Positions 6,936 to 15,027 of a stretch of 35,027 bases of DNA are shown here, in pieces. Numbering within the stretch: position 1 is the first letter of the stretch; the number at the start of each line of letters is the position of its first letter. Made by a program: the position numbers and the translations under genes. The DNA is from Streptomyces sp. 8K308 (GTDB taxonomy: Bacteria > Actinomycetota > Actinomycetes > Streptomycetales > Streptomycetaceae): the NCBI RefSeq assembly GCF_004348315.1, contig NZ_SMKC01000041.1, positions 1 to 35,027 of the forward strand. Reading direction: 5' to 3'. The notes beneath the pieces are model-generated. The model did no database searches. It saw nothing but the letters and a program-made list of their open reading frames with translations, and was not told the origin of the DNA.

Positions 6936-9900
6936 ATCGGGATGAAGGTCCTTCGCCCACCGGTCAGTTCGTTGAACCGCGCCAGCCGGTCGGCCGGGAT
7001 GCACCACTCGATGCGGGGAGAGCCGTTCGGTCCGGCCCAGTCGTAGCGGTGCATGCAGTCCATGAACTCGTTGACGAAGGCGGGGTCCATATCGTAACGA
7101 ACCATGCCCTCCGCATAGCCACGCCGCCCCTGGTACTCGGCCGCGACGCTGCGCTCACCGAAGTACGCGCCGGACTGGCGTGTGACGGGCGGGAAGTTCG
7201 CCGGGTCGGGGCCGTTCGCCAACTCGTCCGCCAGGTCGTCACGCCTCGGCGTGCGGTAGATCGAGAAGTACTCGTCACAACCGGACAGGCCGAGGGGGTC
7301 CGTCCACGAGAACGGGTTGTGCACATAGGAATGGTGGTCGAGGGCGGGGAGGAGTCCGAGGGGGTCGGGCGACTGGTAACGCGCCGTCTCGGGCGCGTAG
7401 TAGCGCTGGTAGTTGTAGTTGAGGCCGGACTCGGCGTCGTGGTACTGGCCAGGGAAGCGGAACGGGCACGCGGCGTCGTCCGGGGCGCTCCCGGTGACGA
7501 CGCCCCACACGCTCGTCTCCGGCTGCCGGCTGATGTGCCCGGCGTCGTCGAGGAGTTCCGTGGGGGTGCCGACGAGGTCCGTGACGATGGCGTGGAAACG
7601 CTCGTCGACACCTGCCTTGTCGAGTTGGGCCACGGGCCGGTGCTCTCCCGGCTGCCACTCCCAGGTGGTGGTGCGTCCGTCACCGCCTGACCGCTCGGCG
7701 ATGCGCGTGCCGTCCCAGACGAAGTCGGTCCGATCCGCCGTGCCCCCGTCGTCGGTCACCCGCTCCTTGGCCACCCGGCGGCCGAGCGGGTCGTAGAGGT
7801 AGCGCCAGCGGCTCCCGTCCGGCGTCTCGAGTCGCACCAGGCGGTCGTCCGCATCCCAGACGTACCGCCAGACGCGGCTGCCTCCGGACAGCAGTTTCCG
7901 CGTCTGCCGTACGACGCGACCCTGCCCGTCGTACTCGTATCCGATCCGTCCGGCCCGGCGGACGAGCGTACCGGCGTAGGCGCGTGAGCCCTGTGCGTCC
8001 CGCTCCTCGCCGGACCAGGTCGCGTGGGTCACGTTGCCCACGGCGTCGTAGGCGTAGGACTCGGTCTGCCCGCCGGACGCCACTCCCGTGATCCGGCCCG
8101 CGGCGTCGAGCGTGAACTGGCGATCCCCGCCCATCAGGTCCGTGATCGAGGACATGTGGCCGTCGGCCCGGTAGGCGTAGCCGCGCTCCTGGAGCGGGGG
8201 CGCGGCCTCGCCGTCGCCGGTGTCGGGGCCGGTGAGGGTCTGGGCGACGAGCCGGCCCGAGACGTCCCAGCGCTGGGTGAGGCGCACGGTGGCCGAGAGG
8301 TCACGCCGGACCTCGCGCCCCGCGCCGTCGTGCGCGAATCCGAGGACCCGGCCGGCGACGTCCAAAGCCAGCGGGCGGTGCACCTCGTCGTACCGCCAGC
8401 TGCTGAGCACGCCCGACGGGGTGCGTCGGGACGTGCGCCGGCCCATCGCGTCGTACTCGGAGACCAGCGTTCTGCCGTTGCAGATCTCGGCGACGACACG
8501 ACCCAGCAGGTCACGTTCGAGGCGCAGCTCCGCGTCGGCGTTGCTGGCGCGGACGATGCGGCTGAGGCCGTCGCGTTCGAAGACGGTGACGGAATCGCCG
8601 GCGCGCCGGGTCACGATCTCGCCGAGCGCGTCGCGGTCGAACTGGACGGTCTGGCCGGCGCCGTTGGTCTGTTCGGAGAGGCGCCCGGCGGCGTCGTAGC
8701 GGTACCGGATCGTCCGGCCGTCGAAGTCCGTCTCGCTGGCCACGCGACCGCAGGCGTCGAGCGCGTATGTCCACACCAGGCCCCGTGCGTTGGTGACCGA
8801 GATCAGGTTGCCCTCGGTGTCGTAGGCGTACGTGGTCCGGGCGCCGTCCGGACCGGTGCGAACGGCGGGTAGATCGAAGTGCGTCAGCTCGTAGGCCGTC
8901 ACGCCGCCGGCCGCGTTGGTGTACGCGGTGAGGTTGTTCTCGCCGTCGTACGCCCAGGAGTCGACGCTACCGTCGGGCAGTGTCCTGCGGAGCGGTTTGC
9001 CCTCGACCGACCAGTCGACGCGGGTGACCCCGCCCATGGGGTCGATCGTCTCGGCCACGTGCCCGAGCGGGTCGCGCACGCAACGCGTCACGGAGCCGTC
9101 CGGTTCGGTCACCCGCACCGGAAGCCCGGCCGCGTCGTTCTCCAGCCGGCGCACGCCTCCCAGGGGATCGACGGCCTGGACCAGATGACCGCGGTCGTCG
9201 TAGGAGTAGGACGTCGTGGCGCCGAGCGGATCGACGACGGCGACGAGATTCCCGCGCTCGTCGTAGTTCTGCCCCCACCGTTGGCCGTCCGGCTCGACGA
9301 TGACGACGGGTTGCCGCTTGTCGTTGTACTCGGCGCTCGCGTGGCTGCCGTCGGCACGCTGTATCCGTACCAGGTTGCCGTCGTCGTCGTAGGTGAAGCG
9401 GCTGGTGCCACCCATGGGATCGGTGACGGTCAGCGGCCGATCGTAGCGGTCCCAGGTGCGGTGGGTGTGGTGACCGAGGGGGTCGGTCTCCGTGATCAAC
9501 TGGTAGCTGTCGTCGAACTGGTAGACCGTGGTGTTGCCGAGGGAGTCCGTGAAGAGCGTGCGACGGGTCACGGGGTCGTAGTCGATGCGGCTGCTGAGGA
9601 AGCCGTCGACGCCTTCCGTGCGGACGCACCGGCCGTCGTCGTCGTAGGTGTACCGATACCAGACGCCGTTGCGGTCCTGCCAACCGGTGATGCGACGCTT
9701 CTCGTCGTAGGTCAGAGTGAGGGGCCGGCCGGAGGAGTTGTGGATTCCGACGAGGTTGCCGCGCTCGTCGTAACGATAGCGCCGCAGCGTGGGCCGGTCC
9801 GGGGCGCTGAGCAGCCGGAGTTCGGTGACGCGCCCCCCGACGGTGGTGATGCCGACCTCGTACCCGCCGTCGTGGGCCAGGCGGCACGGCGCGCCCTCCG

Positions 9901-11383
9901 CGTCGTACTCGACGTCGACGCGGTTGTGATTGCGGTCGGTTATCGCGGTCAGCGGGAGCTCCGCGCCCTGGCGGCTGGGAACCGCCGTGAAGTGCAGGGT
10001 CCGTCCGGTCTCCGGCTGGTGAACCGACATGGGCGAACCCGGCCGGCCGTCCCAGGAAAGCGTCCAACGCGGACCCTCGACCGGCAGTACCGGCTCGTCG
10101 GGCAGGGGACGGGGGAAGTGGAGGATCATCCCGTCGTCGGCGCACAACCGCACGCCCCGGTCTTCGAGGACGAGCCGCTGGTCCAGGGTGGAGGCCCAGG
10201 AGGGGCCGAAGCAACGCCCCGTCCTGACCGATGTGCGGTGGTGGCGTTCCAGCGCCAGGGACAACACGCCGGGGAGTTCGAGGTCCGTCGCCGACATCAC
10301 CATCTCGCCGGTGGCCATGTCGATCGGGTCCGTGCGGCAGAACAGCCGTCGCATGCCTCGTGCCATGCCGCGCATGCTCTGCCCGAGCCCTTCCACGCCC
10401 GCCACCATGCCGCGCAGGCCGGTGGAGCCGAGGCCGCGTAGGCCTCGGGCGAGGCCGCCGAGGGTGGTGAGGCCTTTCATGCCGGGGATGCAGTCGAGGG
10501 CGGCGAAGGCGACGTCCCAGAGGGAGGCTCGGCCGTTGGCGTAGTCGTAGAGGGTGTCGGCGAGGACGACGAGGGCGGCGGCGAGGACGACCCAGGCGAG
10601 GGGTCCGCCGATGATCATGACGACGATGCCGAGAACGGCGACGACGACCTTGCATATCTCGACGATGGTGTCCCAGTTCTCGGACACCCAGTGGATGGCG
10701 TCCTCCCACCAACGACGGTTCTGGATGCCGGCGTCCGAGGCGGCGTCGATCTCGGAGGCGCAGGTGCGGGCGGCCTCCTCGCGCATCTCCTTGGCGTCCT
10801 GGGCGAGTTGGCGGGCGGCGGAGAGGGCCTCCTCGGCGCCGTCGACCCGGCCCTGGGCGGAGGAGGCCGCCTCGTTGGCGGCGGACGCGTCCCGGGTCGC
10901 CGCCCGCACCTCCGCCTCGGACGGCGGTTCGACGCCCTCCCGCTCGCCCTCGCGTTCCAGCCGGTCGGCCTCCTCGCCGGCCCGCGACACCCAGTCCTGC
11001 GCGTCCGTCAACGCCGCCTGGGCTGAGGAGAGATCGGCCTGCGCGGCGATGGCGCGGTCCAACGCACGGTCCGCCATGCCCTGCGCCGTCTCCAACGTCG
11101 GCCAGTAGGTCGCCAGGGCTTGGGCAGCCATGTCATACGACGTCTGGAGCTTCTCCAGATTCCCCGGTACCCCGTCGAACTCGGACCGGAACGCCTCGGC
11201 CGACAGACCGGCCCAGTCCAGCACCGCCCGGTCCTCCGCCATGCCCCGGATACGGCCCAGCGCCTCGCCCACGTCGTCCGCGAAGGTCTGGAGCGAGTCG
11301 GCGAGGTCACGAACCTCGTCCGGATTGCCCGGCGTCGGGTCCCGGTCCATGTCCACCGGCGACCAGTCAGACGGACGTGCCAC
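6932..11383 (-). CDS. Rhs1: Rhs-repeat polymorphic toxin with T7SS-type N-terminus
   Basis: A 1483-residue protein. Residues 1-235 are a helical, Ala/Glu-rich WXG100-like region (DWAGLSAEAF near residue 60, coiled coil about 100-205), matching actinobacterial putative T7SS signal domains. Residues 241-277 are strongly hydrophobic. A DUF6531-type entry to the Rhs shell begins at DPIDMATGEM (352). Many YD repeats follow to the Rhs core RFPGQYHDAESGLNYNYQRY and the DPLGLS boundary near 1365. The last 116 residues are the variable tip, with IYRTPR, AYFGERS and RIEW motifs that could be an ADP-ribosyltransferase-like fold (tentative). The GTG start follows GGGGGGAAG. The S1-like gene overlaps its stop. 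It probably kills competing cells through contact or secretion. Confidence 0.9.
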   Translation of the reverse strand: MARPSDWSPVDMDRDPTPGNPDEVRDLADSLQTFADDVGEALGRIRGMAEDRAVLDWAGLSAEAFRSEFDGVPGNLEKLQTSYDMAAQALATYWPTLETAQGMADRALDRAIAAQADLSSAQAALTDAQDWVSRAGEEADRLEREGEREGVEPPSEAEVRAATRDASAANEAASSAQGRVDGAEEALSAARQLAQDAKEMREEAARTCASEIDAASDAGIQNRRWWEDAIHWVSENWDTIVEICKVVVAVLGIVVMIIGGPLAWVVLAAALVVLADTLYDYANGRASLWDVAFAALDCIPGMKGLTTLGGLARGLRGLGSTGLRGMVAGVEGLGQSMRGMARGMRRLFCRTDPIDMATGEMVMSATDLELPGVLSLALERHHRTSVRTGRCFGPSWASTLDQRLVLEDRGVRLCADDGMILHFPRPLPDEPVLPVEGPRWTLSWDGRPGSPMSVHQPETGRTLHFTAVPSRQGAELPLTAITDRNHNRVDVEYDAEGAPCRLAHDGGYEVGITTVGGRVTELRLLSAPDRPTLRRYRYDERGNLVGIHNSSGRPLTLTYDEKRRITGWQDRNGVWYRYTYDDDGRCVRTEGVDGFLSSRIDYDPVTRRTLFTDSLGNTTVYQFDDSYQLITETDPLGHHTHRTWDRYDRPLTVTDPMGGTSRFTYDDDGNLVRIQRADGSHASAEYNDKRQPVVIVEPDGQRWGQNYDERGNLVAVVDPLGATTSYSYDDRGHLVQAVDPLGGVRRLENDAAGLPVRVTEPDGSVTRCVRDPLGHVAETIDPMGGVTRVDWSVEGKPLRRTLPDGSVDSWAYDGENNLTAYTNAAGGVTAYELTHFDLPAVRTGPDGARTTYAYDTEGNLISVTNARGLVWTYALDACGRVASETDFDGRTIRYRYDAAGRLSEQTNGAGQTVQFDRDALGEIVTRRAGDSVTVFERDGLSRIVRASNADAELRLERDLLGRVVAEICNGRTLVSEYDAMGRRTSRRTPSGVLSSWRYDEVHRPLALDVAGRVLGFAHDGAGREVRRDLSATVRLTQRWDVSGRLVAQTLTGPDTGDGEAAPPLQERGYAYRADGHMSSITDLMGGDRQFTLDAAGRITGVASGGQTESYAYDAVGNVTHATWSGEERDAQGSRAYAGTLVRRAGRIGYEYDGQGRVVRQTRKLLSGGSRVWRYVWDADDRLVRLETPDGSRWRYLYDPLGRRVAKERVTDDGGTADRTDFVWDGTRIAERSGGDGRTTTWEWQPGEHRPVAQLDKAGVDERFHAIVTDLVGTPTELLDDAGHISRQPETSVWGVVTGSAPDDAACPFRFPGQYHDAESGLNYNYQRYYAPETARYQSPDPLGLLPALDHHSYVHNPFSWTDPLGLSGCDEYFSIYRTPRRDDLADELANGPDPANFPPVTRQSGAYFGERSVAAEYQGRRGYAEGMVRYDMDPAFVNEFMDCMHRYDWAGPNGSPRIEWCIPADRLARFNELTGGRRTFIPM
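10448..11128. repeat. copy 1 of near-identical Rhs N-terminal repeat (pairs with 21791-22470)
   Basis: DNA coding for the Rhs1 N-terminal and hydrophobic region is almost identical to the same part of Rhs2, in direct orientation about 11.34 kb away. Two blocks match best: 10448-10845 with 21791-22188 (only two differences noticed), and about 10910-11128 with 22252-22470. The stretch between them differs mostly at third codon positions. This mosaic is what gene conversion between paralogues leaves. Confidence 0.85.
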
Positions 11384-11459
11384 GAACTTCCCCCCGTGGT
11401 GATCAAGCGATGTGCAAAGCCTGACTGTACGGTAAACGGCGGGTCGAGGGCTCAGCAGG
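11384..11459 (-). promoter_or_regulatory. rhs1 promoter/leader block conserved with rhs2
   Basis: CCGCCGTTTACCGTACAGTC (minus strand of 11423-11442) is present unchanged upstream of rhs2, in both cases 39 nt from the start codon. TACAGT inside it fits a -10 (TAnnnT). The leader ends in a shared GATCACCACGGGGGGAA that holds the ribosome site. Equal spacing in an otherwise diverged leader points to a working promoter. The -35 is not clear. Confidence 0.5.
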
Positions 11460-12869
11460 TCAGTCGACGGCGCGGAGGTGGTCGAGCGGCAGCGGTCCGG
11501 TGCGCGGGGTCACCCGGCAGTTGGTGTGCAGGTAGCGGGCGACCCCGTTCGTGAAGCCGTAGATCGCGACCGTCTGGGTGTCCTCCCACGCCCGCGCCGG
11601 CGGCATCAGGAAGTGCGTCTCGCTCACTGGGAGCAACTCGTACCTGACGCGGTCGGGTTGCTGGAGGAACTCCGCCTGCACGGGGTCGACGACCAGGGTC
11701 AGATACAGCTTTCCCCCTTCGGCCGACACCTCGTAGCGGGTGCCGGGGCGCTCATAGACGCCTTCGTACCGGGCCAGGTCGAGGTCGAGCGTCGCGTCCG
11801 GCGCGGGCAGCTCAGGGATGGTGGTCGCGCCGAGGTCGGCCAGGATCTCGTTGAACACGGCGCGGTAGAAGCCGTCTCGCGGTCCGCCGTTGGTCAGCAT
11901 GGTGAGGGCGGTGTTCGAGTCCGGCAGCAGCCGCAGCCGCGCGTTCTGCCCGATCGTGCTGCCGTCGCTCGCGTAGACGGTCTCGCCGTGCCAGTCGCAC
12001 ACGATGAGACCGAGCGCCCATTCGGGCCCGAACATGTACGGGTCGGGTACGGGAACCCGCGACCGCGTCATTTCCCGGACGCTCTCGGCCGAGACGATCC
12101 GGTTTCCGTTCGGCGCCGTGCCGTCGCTGAGGAGGACGTGCGCCAGCGCGAGCACCTCCCGGGTCGTCGAGGTGATGTTGCCGCCGGGGCCGAAGGCGCG
12201 TGGCAGGTGGTCCACCGGTGTGACGACCGGGCCCTCCTCCGGGGAGCGCAGCAGGTGCCCGGTCGCGGCCCGGGTCTCGTCCACCCGCTCGTGCCAGCTG
12301 TGCGTGCTGGTCAGCCCCATCGGGTCGAAGAGACGATCCCGCATGACGTCGTCCCAGCGTCTGCCGTCGCGCACCTCAAGGATCCGCGCGAGGATCGCGT
12401 AGCCCAGCGCCACGCTGTAACCGTGGGTGTGACCGACCGGGAAGACCTGGGGCGCGTCGGCGATGTTCTCGACCATGCGCGCGTAGACGTCGCCGTCCTC
12501 GCCGGGATCGCCGTACGCCTCCTCGATGCCGTTGGTGTGGCACAACAGGTGGCGAGGGGTGACCGTGGCGGCCGCCTCGGGATCGGCGACGGTGAAACCC
12601 GGCAGGCAGGCCCGCACCGGCTCGTCCAGGTCGACCTTCCCCTCGTCGACGAGCTGCATGAAGGCCAGGGCCGTCCAGGTCTTGGTCATGGAGCCGCACT
12701 GGTAGACGGTGTCCGTCGTCGCTGGCTCCCCCGTCCGCATGTCCCTGACGCCGACCGCGAACTCGGCGACCTCCCCGTCGTGGAGCACGCCGACCGCGGC
12801 GCTCGGGATCCCGTACTCGGCGAGGAGTTCGGCGACCCGGGCGCGGGTGCGCGGTATGTCGAGCCTCAT
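11460..12869 (-). CDS. serine hydrolase, beta-lactamase/DD-peptidase (class C-like) family
   Basis: A 469-residue penicillin-binding-type serine hydrolase without a signal peptide. The catalytic SxxK is Ser60-Met-Thr-Lys63. The second motif is Tyr151-Ser-Val, where YxN is usual. A Gly-rich stretch (SDGSTIGQNARLRLL) is in the place of the third motif. Residues about 1-350 are the beta-lactamase domain; the rest is a beta-rich C-terminal domain. Such proteins are D-peptidases, esterases or amide hydrolases. The ATG overlaps the stop of the 85-residue gene by 4 nt (ATGA), so the two are coupled. Its last codons (LDHLRAVD) and the DNA behind them match the end of the 71-residue gene upstream of rhs2, which suggests its 3' end was replaced when the rhs block was copied. 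Confidence 0.85.
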   Translation of the reverse strand: MRLDIPRTRARVAELLAEYGIPSAAVGVLHDGEVAEFAVGVRDMRTGEPATTDTVYQCGSMTKTWTALAFMQLVDEGKVDLDEPVRACLPGFTVADPEAAATVTPRHLLCHTNGIEEAYGDPGEDGDVYARMVENIADAPQVFPVGHTHGYSVALGYAILARILEVRDGRRWDDVMRDRLFDPMGLTSTHSWHERVDETRAATGHLLRSPEEGPVVTPVDHLPRAFGPGGNITSTTREVLALAHVLLSDGTAPNGNRIVSAESVREMTRSRVPVPDPYMFGPEWALGLIVCDWHGETVYASDGSTIGQNARLRLLPDSNTALTMLTNGGPRDGFYRAVFNEILADLGATTIPELPAPDATLDLDLARYEGVYERPGTRYEVSAEGGKLYLTLVVDPVQAEFLQQPDRVRYELLPVSETHFLMPPARAWEDTQTVAIYGFTNGVARYLHTNCRVTPRTGPLPLDHLRAVD

Positions 12870-13123
12870 CGCGGGAGACCGACCGCGTTGGCGGCGTCCG
12901 CTTCGAAGTACTCCGTGGTGGCGTGGCCGCCGGCGTGTGTCTCGAAGAAGTCCCGGACGGCGTCGATGGAGTCGTGGGTGATGATGTTCACCGCCCTGGT
13001 CCCGTCCTTGCTCGCGACCGCCACCTTCCAGGCGGCGCCCCTGGGGAGCTTGGCGTGTGCCTTCTTCAGGCCGCTCCAGAACCTGTCCTGGTCCGAGACC
13101 GTCGACACGGCCATCACGTGCAT
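12866..13123 (-). CDS. 85-residue hypothetical protein, possible dimeric alpha/beta-barrel-like
   Basis: The protein starts MHVMAVSTV and contains WKVAVASKDGTRAVNIITHDS, then FFETHAGGHATTEYFEADAANAVGL. The beta-alpha-beta pattern, the length and the ending in an FxxH-like segment recall small ferredoxin-like proteins such as stress-response dabb or monooxygenase-like families, but I do not recognise the family. GGGAGG lies 9 nt before the ATG at 13123. It heads an operon with the serine hydrolase (ATGA overlap) and is divergent from the MarR-type regulator, which probably controls it. A clear promoter lies upstream (see 13152-13180). Confidence 0.75.
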   Translation of the reverse strand: MHVMAVSTVSDQDRFWSGLKKAHAKLPRGAAWKVAVASKDGTRAVNIITHDSIDAVRDFFETHAGGHATTEYFEADAANAVGLPR

Positions 13124-13151
13124 GAGGTTTCCTCCCTTTCGAGATGCAAGA

Positions 13152-13180
13152 AAGCTAAGTTGCGTTTCTCTCTCCGTCAA
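13152..13180 (-). promoter_or_regulatory. sigma-70-like promoter of the 85-residue protein/serine hydrolase operon
   Basis: Read on the minus strand, TTGACG (13175-13180) and TAGCTT (13152-13157) are separated by exactly 17 bp and sit about 30-55 nt upstream of the ATG at 13123. The surrounding 150 bp are much richer in A/T than the rest of the window. Confidence 0.6.
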
Positions 13181-13218
13181 CTCTGTCTCGACAAAACCCC
13201 AGTTCAGCTTGCGAATCG

Positions 13219-13268
13219 TTGCAACAGGCCTGTGGGAAAACGCAATTCCCTCAGCCGGGTCGTTGCAA
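13219..13268. promoter_or_regulatory. repeated CGTTGCAA boxes, candidate operators of the MarR-type regulator
   Basis: TCGTTGCAA occurs twice in the divergent intergenic region, with the palindromic core TTGCAA at 13219-13224 and 13263-13268, 44 bp apart. Related TTGCG/CGCAA pieces lie at 13160, 13209, 13236 and 13284. A TACTGT that could be a -10 for the regulator lies just after the second box. Role inferred from repetition and position. Confidence 0.4.
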
Positions 13269-13305
13269 TGTACTGTCGAGGAACGCAAGGAGGGAGGGGC
13301 TGCCG

Positions 13306-14232
13306 GTGCCCGGAGGCAGGCTGACCCACGAGGACCGCCAGCGGATCGCGGCGTGGCTGGCGGACGGGCTCGGCTACGCGGAGATCGGCCGACAACTCGG
13401 CCGGCCGACGTCCACGATCAGCCGGGAGGTCACCCGCAACGGGACACCCGGTGACTACCGGGCCGCCCGAGCGCAGCGGGCCGCCGACCACCGCGCGCGC
13501 CGGAGCAGGTCGGCGCCACCCGCCGAGCCGACGACCGACGAGCAGCCGGCCGAGGCCGTGCGCGCCTTCGTCGACCAGTTCGCCACCGTGCTGGCCGCGA
13601 CGGGCATGCCAAGGATGACCGCCCGGGTGTTCGTCTGCCTGCTCACCGCCGACGCCGACGGCCTGACCGCCGCCGATCTGGTCCGCCGGCTACGGGTCAG
13701 CCCGGCATCGGTGTCCAAGTCCGTCGGCTCACTCCAAGCCATGGACCTGGTCGTCCGTCACCCGGACCCCGGCAGCCGCCGCGAGCGGTACGTGATCGAC
13801 GAGGAGGTCTGGCTCCGAGCGTGGCGGACCGACACCGGCGCACACGATCAGGTCGCGGCCACCGCACGGCGTGGCGTCGACATCTTCGGCGCCGACACGC
13901 CCGCCGGCGCCCGACTCGACACGATGGGCCGGTTCTTCGCCAAGCTCGGCGAACAGATGAGTGGCCTCGCCGAGGCCGCCAACGCCTCCGACGCGCTCAC
14001 CGTGCTCGCCGCCCTCGCGCACGCCGGCCGCCCGGTCACCGTGGGGACACTGGCCAGGGCGCTCGGCTGGCCCCCCGACCGTGTCACCGCGGCCGTTGAC
14101 GCCATCCGGCGCCAACCGGCCATCGCCGACCCGCTCACCCTGCGGCTCGTCGCGGACCACACGTACACCCTCACCACGAGACCGGACCGCCTGACCCCGT
14201 CCCAACGCGCGGCGCTCGACCGCCTCGACTGA
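13306..14232 (+). CDS. MarR/GbsR-type regulator with an extra N-terminal IS30-like HTH
   Basis: A 308-residue protein with three DNA-binding-like parts. Residues about 5-45 (LTHEDRQRIAAWLADGLGYA, then GRPTSTISREVTRNG) match the HTH_38 found at the N-terminus of IS30 transposases. Residues about 80-175 form a MarR-like winged helix (TAADLVRRLRVSPASVSKSV). Residues about 215-305 again look like a winged helix (TVGTLARALGWPPDRVTAAV). It has no transposase catalytic core, so it is a regulator. The GTG at 13306 follows AAGGAGGGAGGGG. It is divergent from the 85-residue protein/serine hydrolase operon. A 36-bp part of its 3' end recurs inverted in the relic at 14337-14372. Confidence 0.8.
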   Translation: MPGGRLTHEDRQRIAAWLADGLGYAEIGRQLGRPTSTISREVTRNGTPGDYRAARAQRAADHRARRSRSAPPAEPTTDEQPAEAVRAFVDQFATVLAATGMPRMTARVFVCLLTADADGLTAADLVRRLRVSPASVSKSVGSLQAMDLVVRHPDPGSRRERYVIDEEVWLRAWRTDTGAHDQVAATARRGVDIFGADTPAGARLDTMGRFFAKLGEQMSGLAEAANASDALTVLAALAHAGRPVTVGTLARALGWPPDRVTAAVDAIRRQPAIADPLTLRLVADHTYTLTTRPDRLTPSQRAALDRLD

Positions 14233-14372
14233 CGGGGGATCCCGTGATCAGGCCGTGGCGGCCGAGACCTCGCGGCGGAGCCCCGGACGTTCTCCGTGGC
14301 GCAGAGTTCAGGCGCGCCGCGTAGGAGGTGCCGGTCGGTGAGGATGTACGTGTGGTCCGCGACAAGCCGCAG
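14140..14372. repeat. 36-bp inverted repeat spanning the MarR 3' end and the following relic
   Basis: Positions 14140-14175 inside the MarR-type gene recur in inverted orientation at 14337-14372 with two differences. The segment encodes LRLVADHTYTLT in the gene and LRLVADHTYILT on the minus strand of the relic. The arms are about 160 bp apart, so this is a duplicated and inverted gene piece rather than a terminator. Confidence 0.8.
14245..14342 (-). pseudogene. relic of the barstar/tail element, internally deleted
   Basis: Positions 14245-14306 match 17201-17263 and positions 14309-14342 match 17551-17583, on the same strand. The 287 bp that lie between these parts in the other copy (the barstar core) are missing here. 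Single-base gaps break the frames. Nothing in it looks translatable. It lies between the MarR-type gene and the end of the HxlR gene and is joined to the inverted MarR piece. Confidence 0.7.
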
Positions 14373-14389
14373 CGTGCGGAGCGGCCCCG

Positions 14390-15016
14390 TCAGGCGGCGA
14401 AGACGGTGCGGATGACGGACTCGTCGCCGTCGATCTCGACCAGTCCGAGAGCGCGGGCGTCGCTGAGGGTGAGGGCGCCGGCGGCGAGGCCGAGGACGTA
14501 GGCGGGGTCGGCGCGAACGGTGGCGTCGAGGTCGCGCCCGTCATGCGGGCCGACCTCGAAGCCGGAGCGCGTCGCGCGGAGTTGGAAGGGCGGGCCGCCG
14601 ATCTCGAGGCCGACCGTCGCCGAGGGGCGGACCTTGACCCGGGTGTCGAGCAGGGCGGGGACGGCGAGGGCGAGCCACTCGGGGCGGAAGGAGTCGCCGT
14701 CGGGGCCGCGGACCATCAGCGGGGTGGACCAGCGGATCAGGCTCTCGATCGGCTGGCGCAGCTCGGCACCCCATGCCGTGAGCGTGTACTCGACCACGCT
14801 GCCCTCGCCAGTCAGTCGCCGCTCGACCACGCCCGAGGCTTCCAGGTCACGGAGCCGGTCGGCGAGCAGGTTGGTCGCGATGCCGGGGAGGCCGTCGATC
14901 AGGTCACGGTAGCGGGCGGGGGCGATGAGGAGTTGGCGGACGACGAGCAGGTTCCACCGATCGCCGACGACTTCGAGGGACCGGGCGAGCCCGCAGTACT
15001 GGCCGTAGCTACGCAT
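14390..15016 (-). CDS. HxlR-family regulator with SCP2-like C-terminal domain
   Basis: A 208-residue protein. Residues about 8-95 are an HxlR winged helix: YCGLARSLEVVGDRWNLLVV, RYRDLIDGLPGIATNLLADR and VEYTLTAWG. Residues about 105-205 resemble an SCP2/sterol-carrier-like ligand domain (VGLEIGGPPFQLRA), a fusion common in actinobacterial HxlR proteins. The ATG at 15016 is followed at once by the conserved MRSYGQYCG start. It is divergent from the dehalogenase-like gene; two tandem inverted repeats lie between them, so it probably controls both itself and that gene. Confidence 0.88.
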   Translation of the reverse strand: MRSYGQYCGLARSLEVVGDRWNLLVVRQLLIAPARYRDLIDGLPGIATNLLADRLRDLEASGVVERRLTGEGSVVEYTLTAWGAELRQPIESLIRWSTPLMVRGPDGDSFRPEWLALAVPALLDTRVKVRPSATVGLEIGGPPFQLRATRSGFEVGPHDGRDLDATVRADPAYVLGLAAGALTLSDARALGLVEIDGDESVIRTVFAA

Positions 15017-15027
15017 CGCATCTCTCT

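Noticed and set aside
8879..10441. Long plus-strand open frame antisense to rhs1, and a similar one at 20519-21739 antisense to rhs2.
   Set aside because: Val/Gly-rich text produced by the reverse of YD repeats; no start context, no domain, and the minus-strand gene is certain.
14140..14372. The 36-bp inverted repeat as a transcription terminator.
   Set aside because: One arm lies inside the MarR coding sequence and the loop would be about 160 nt; it is a copied gene piece.
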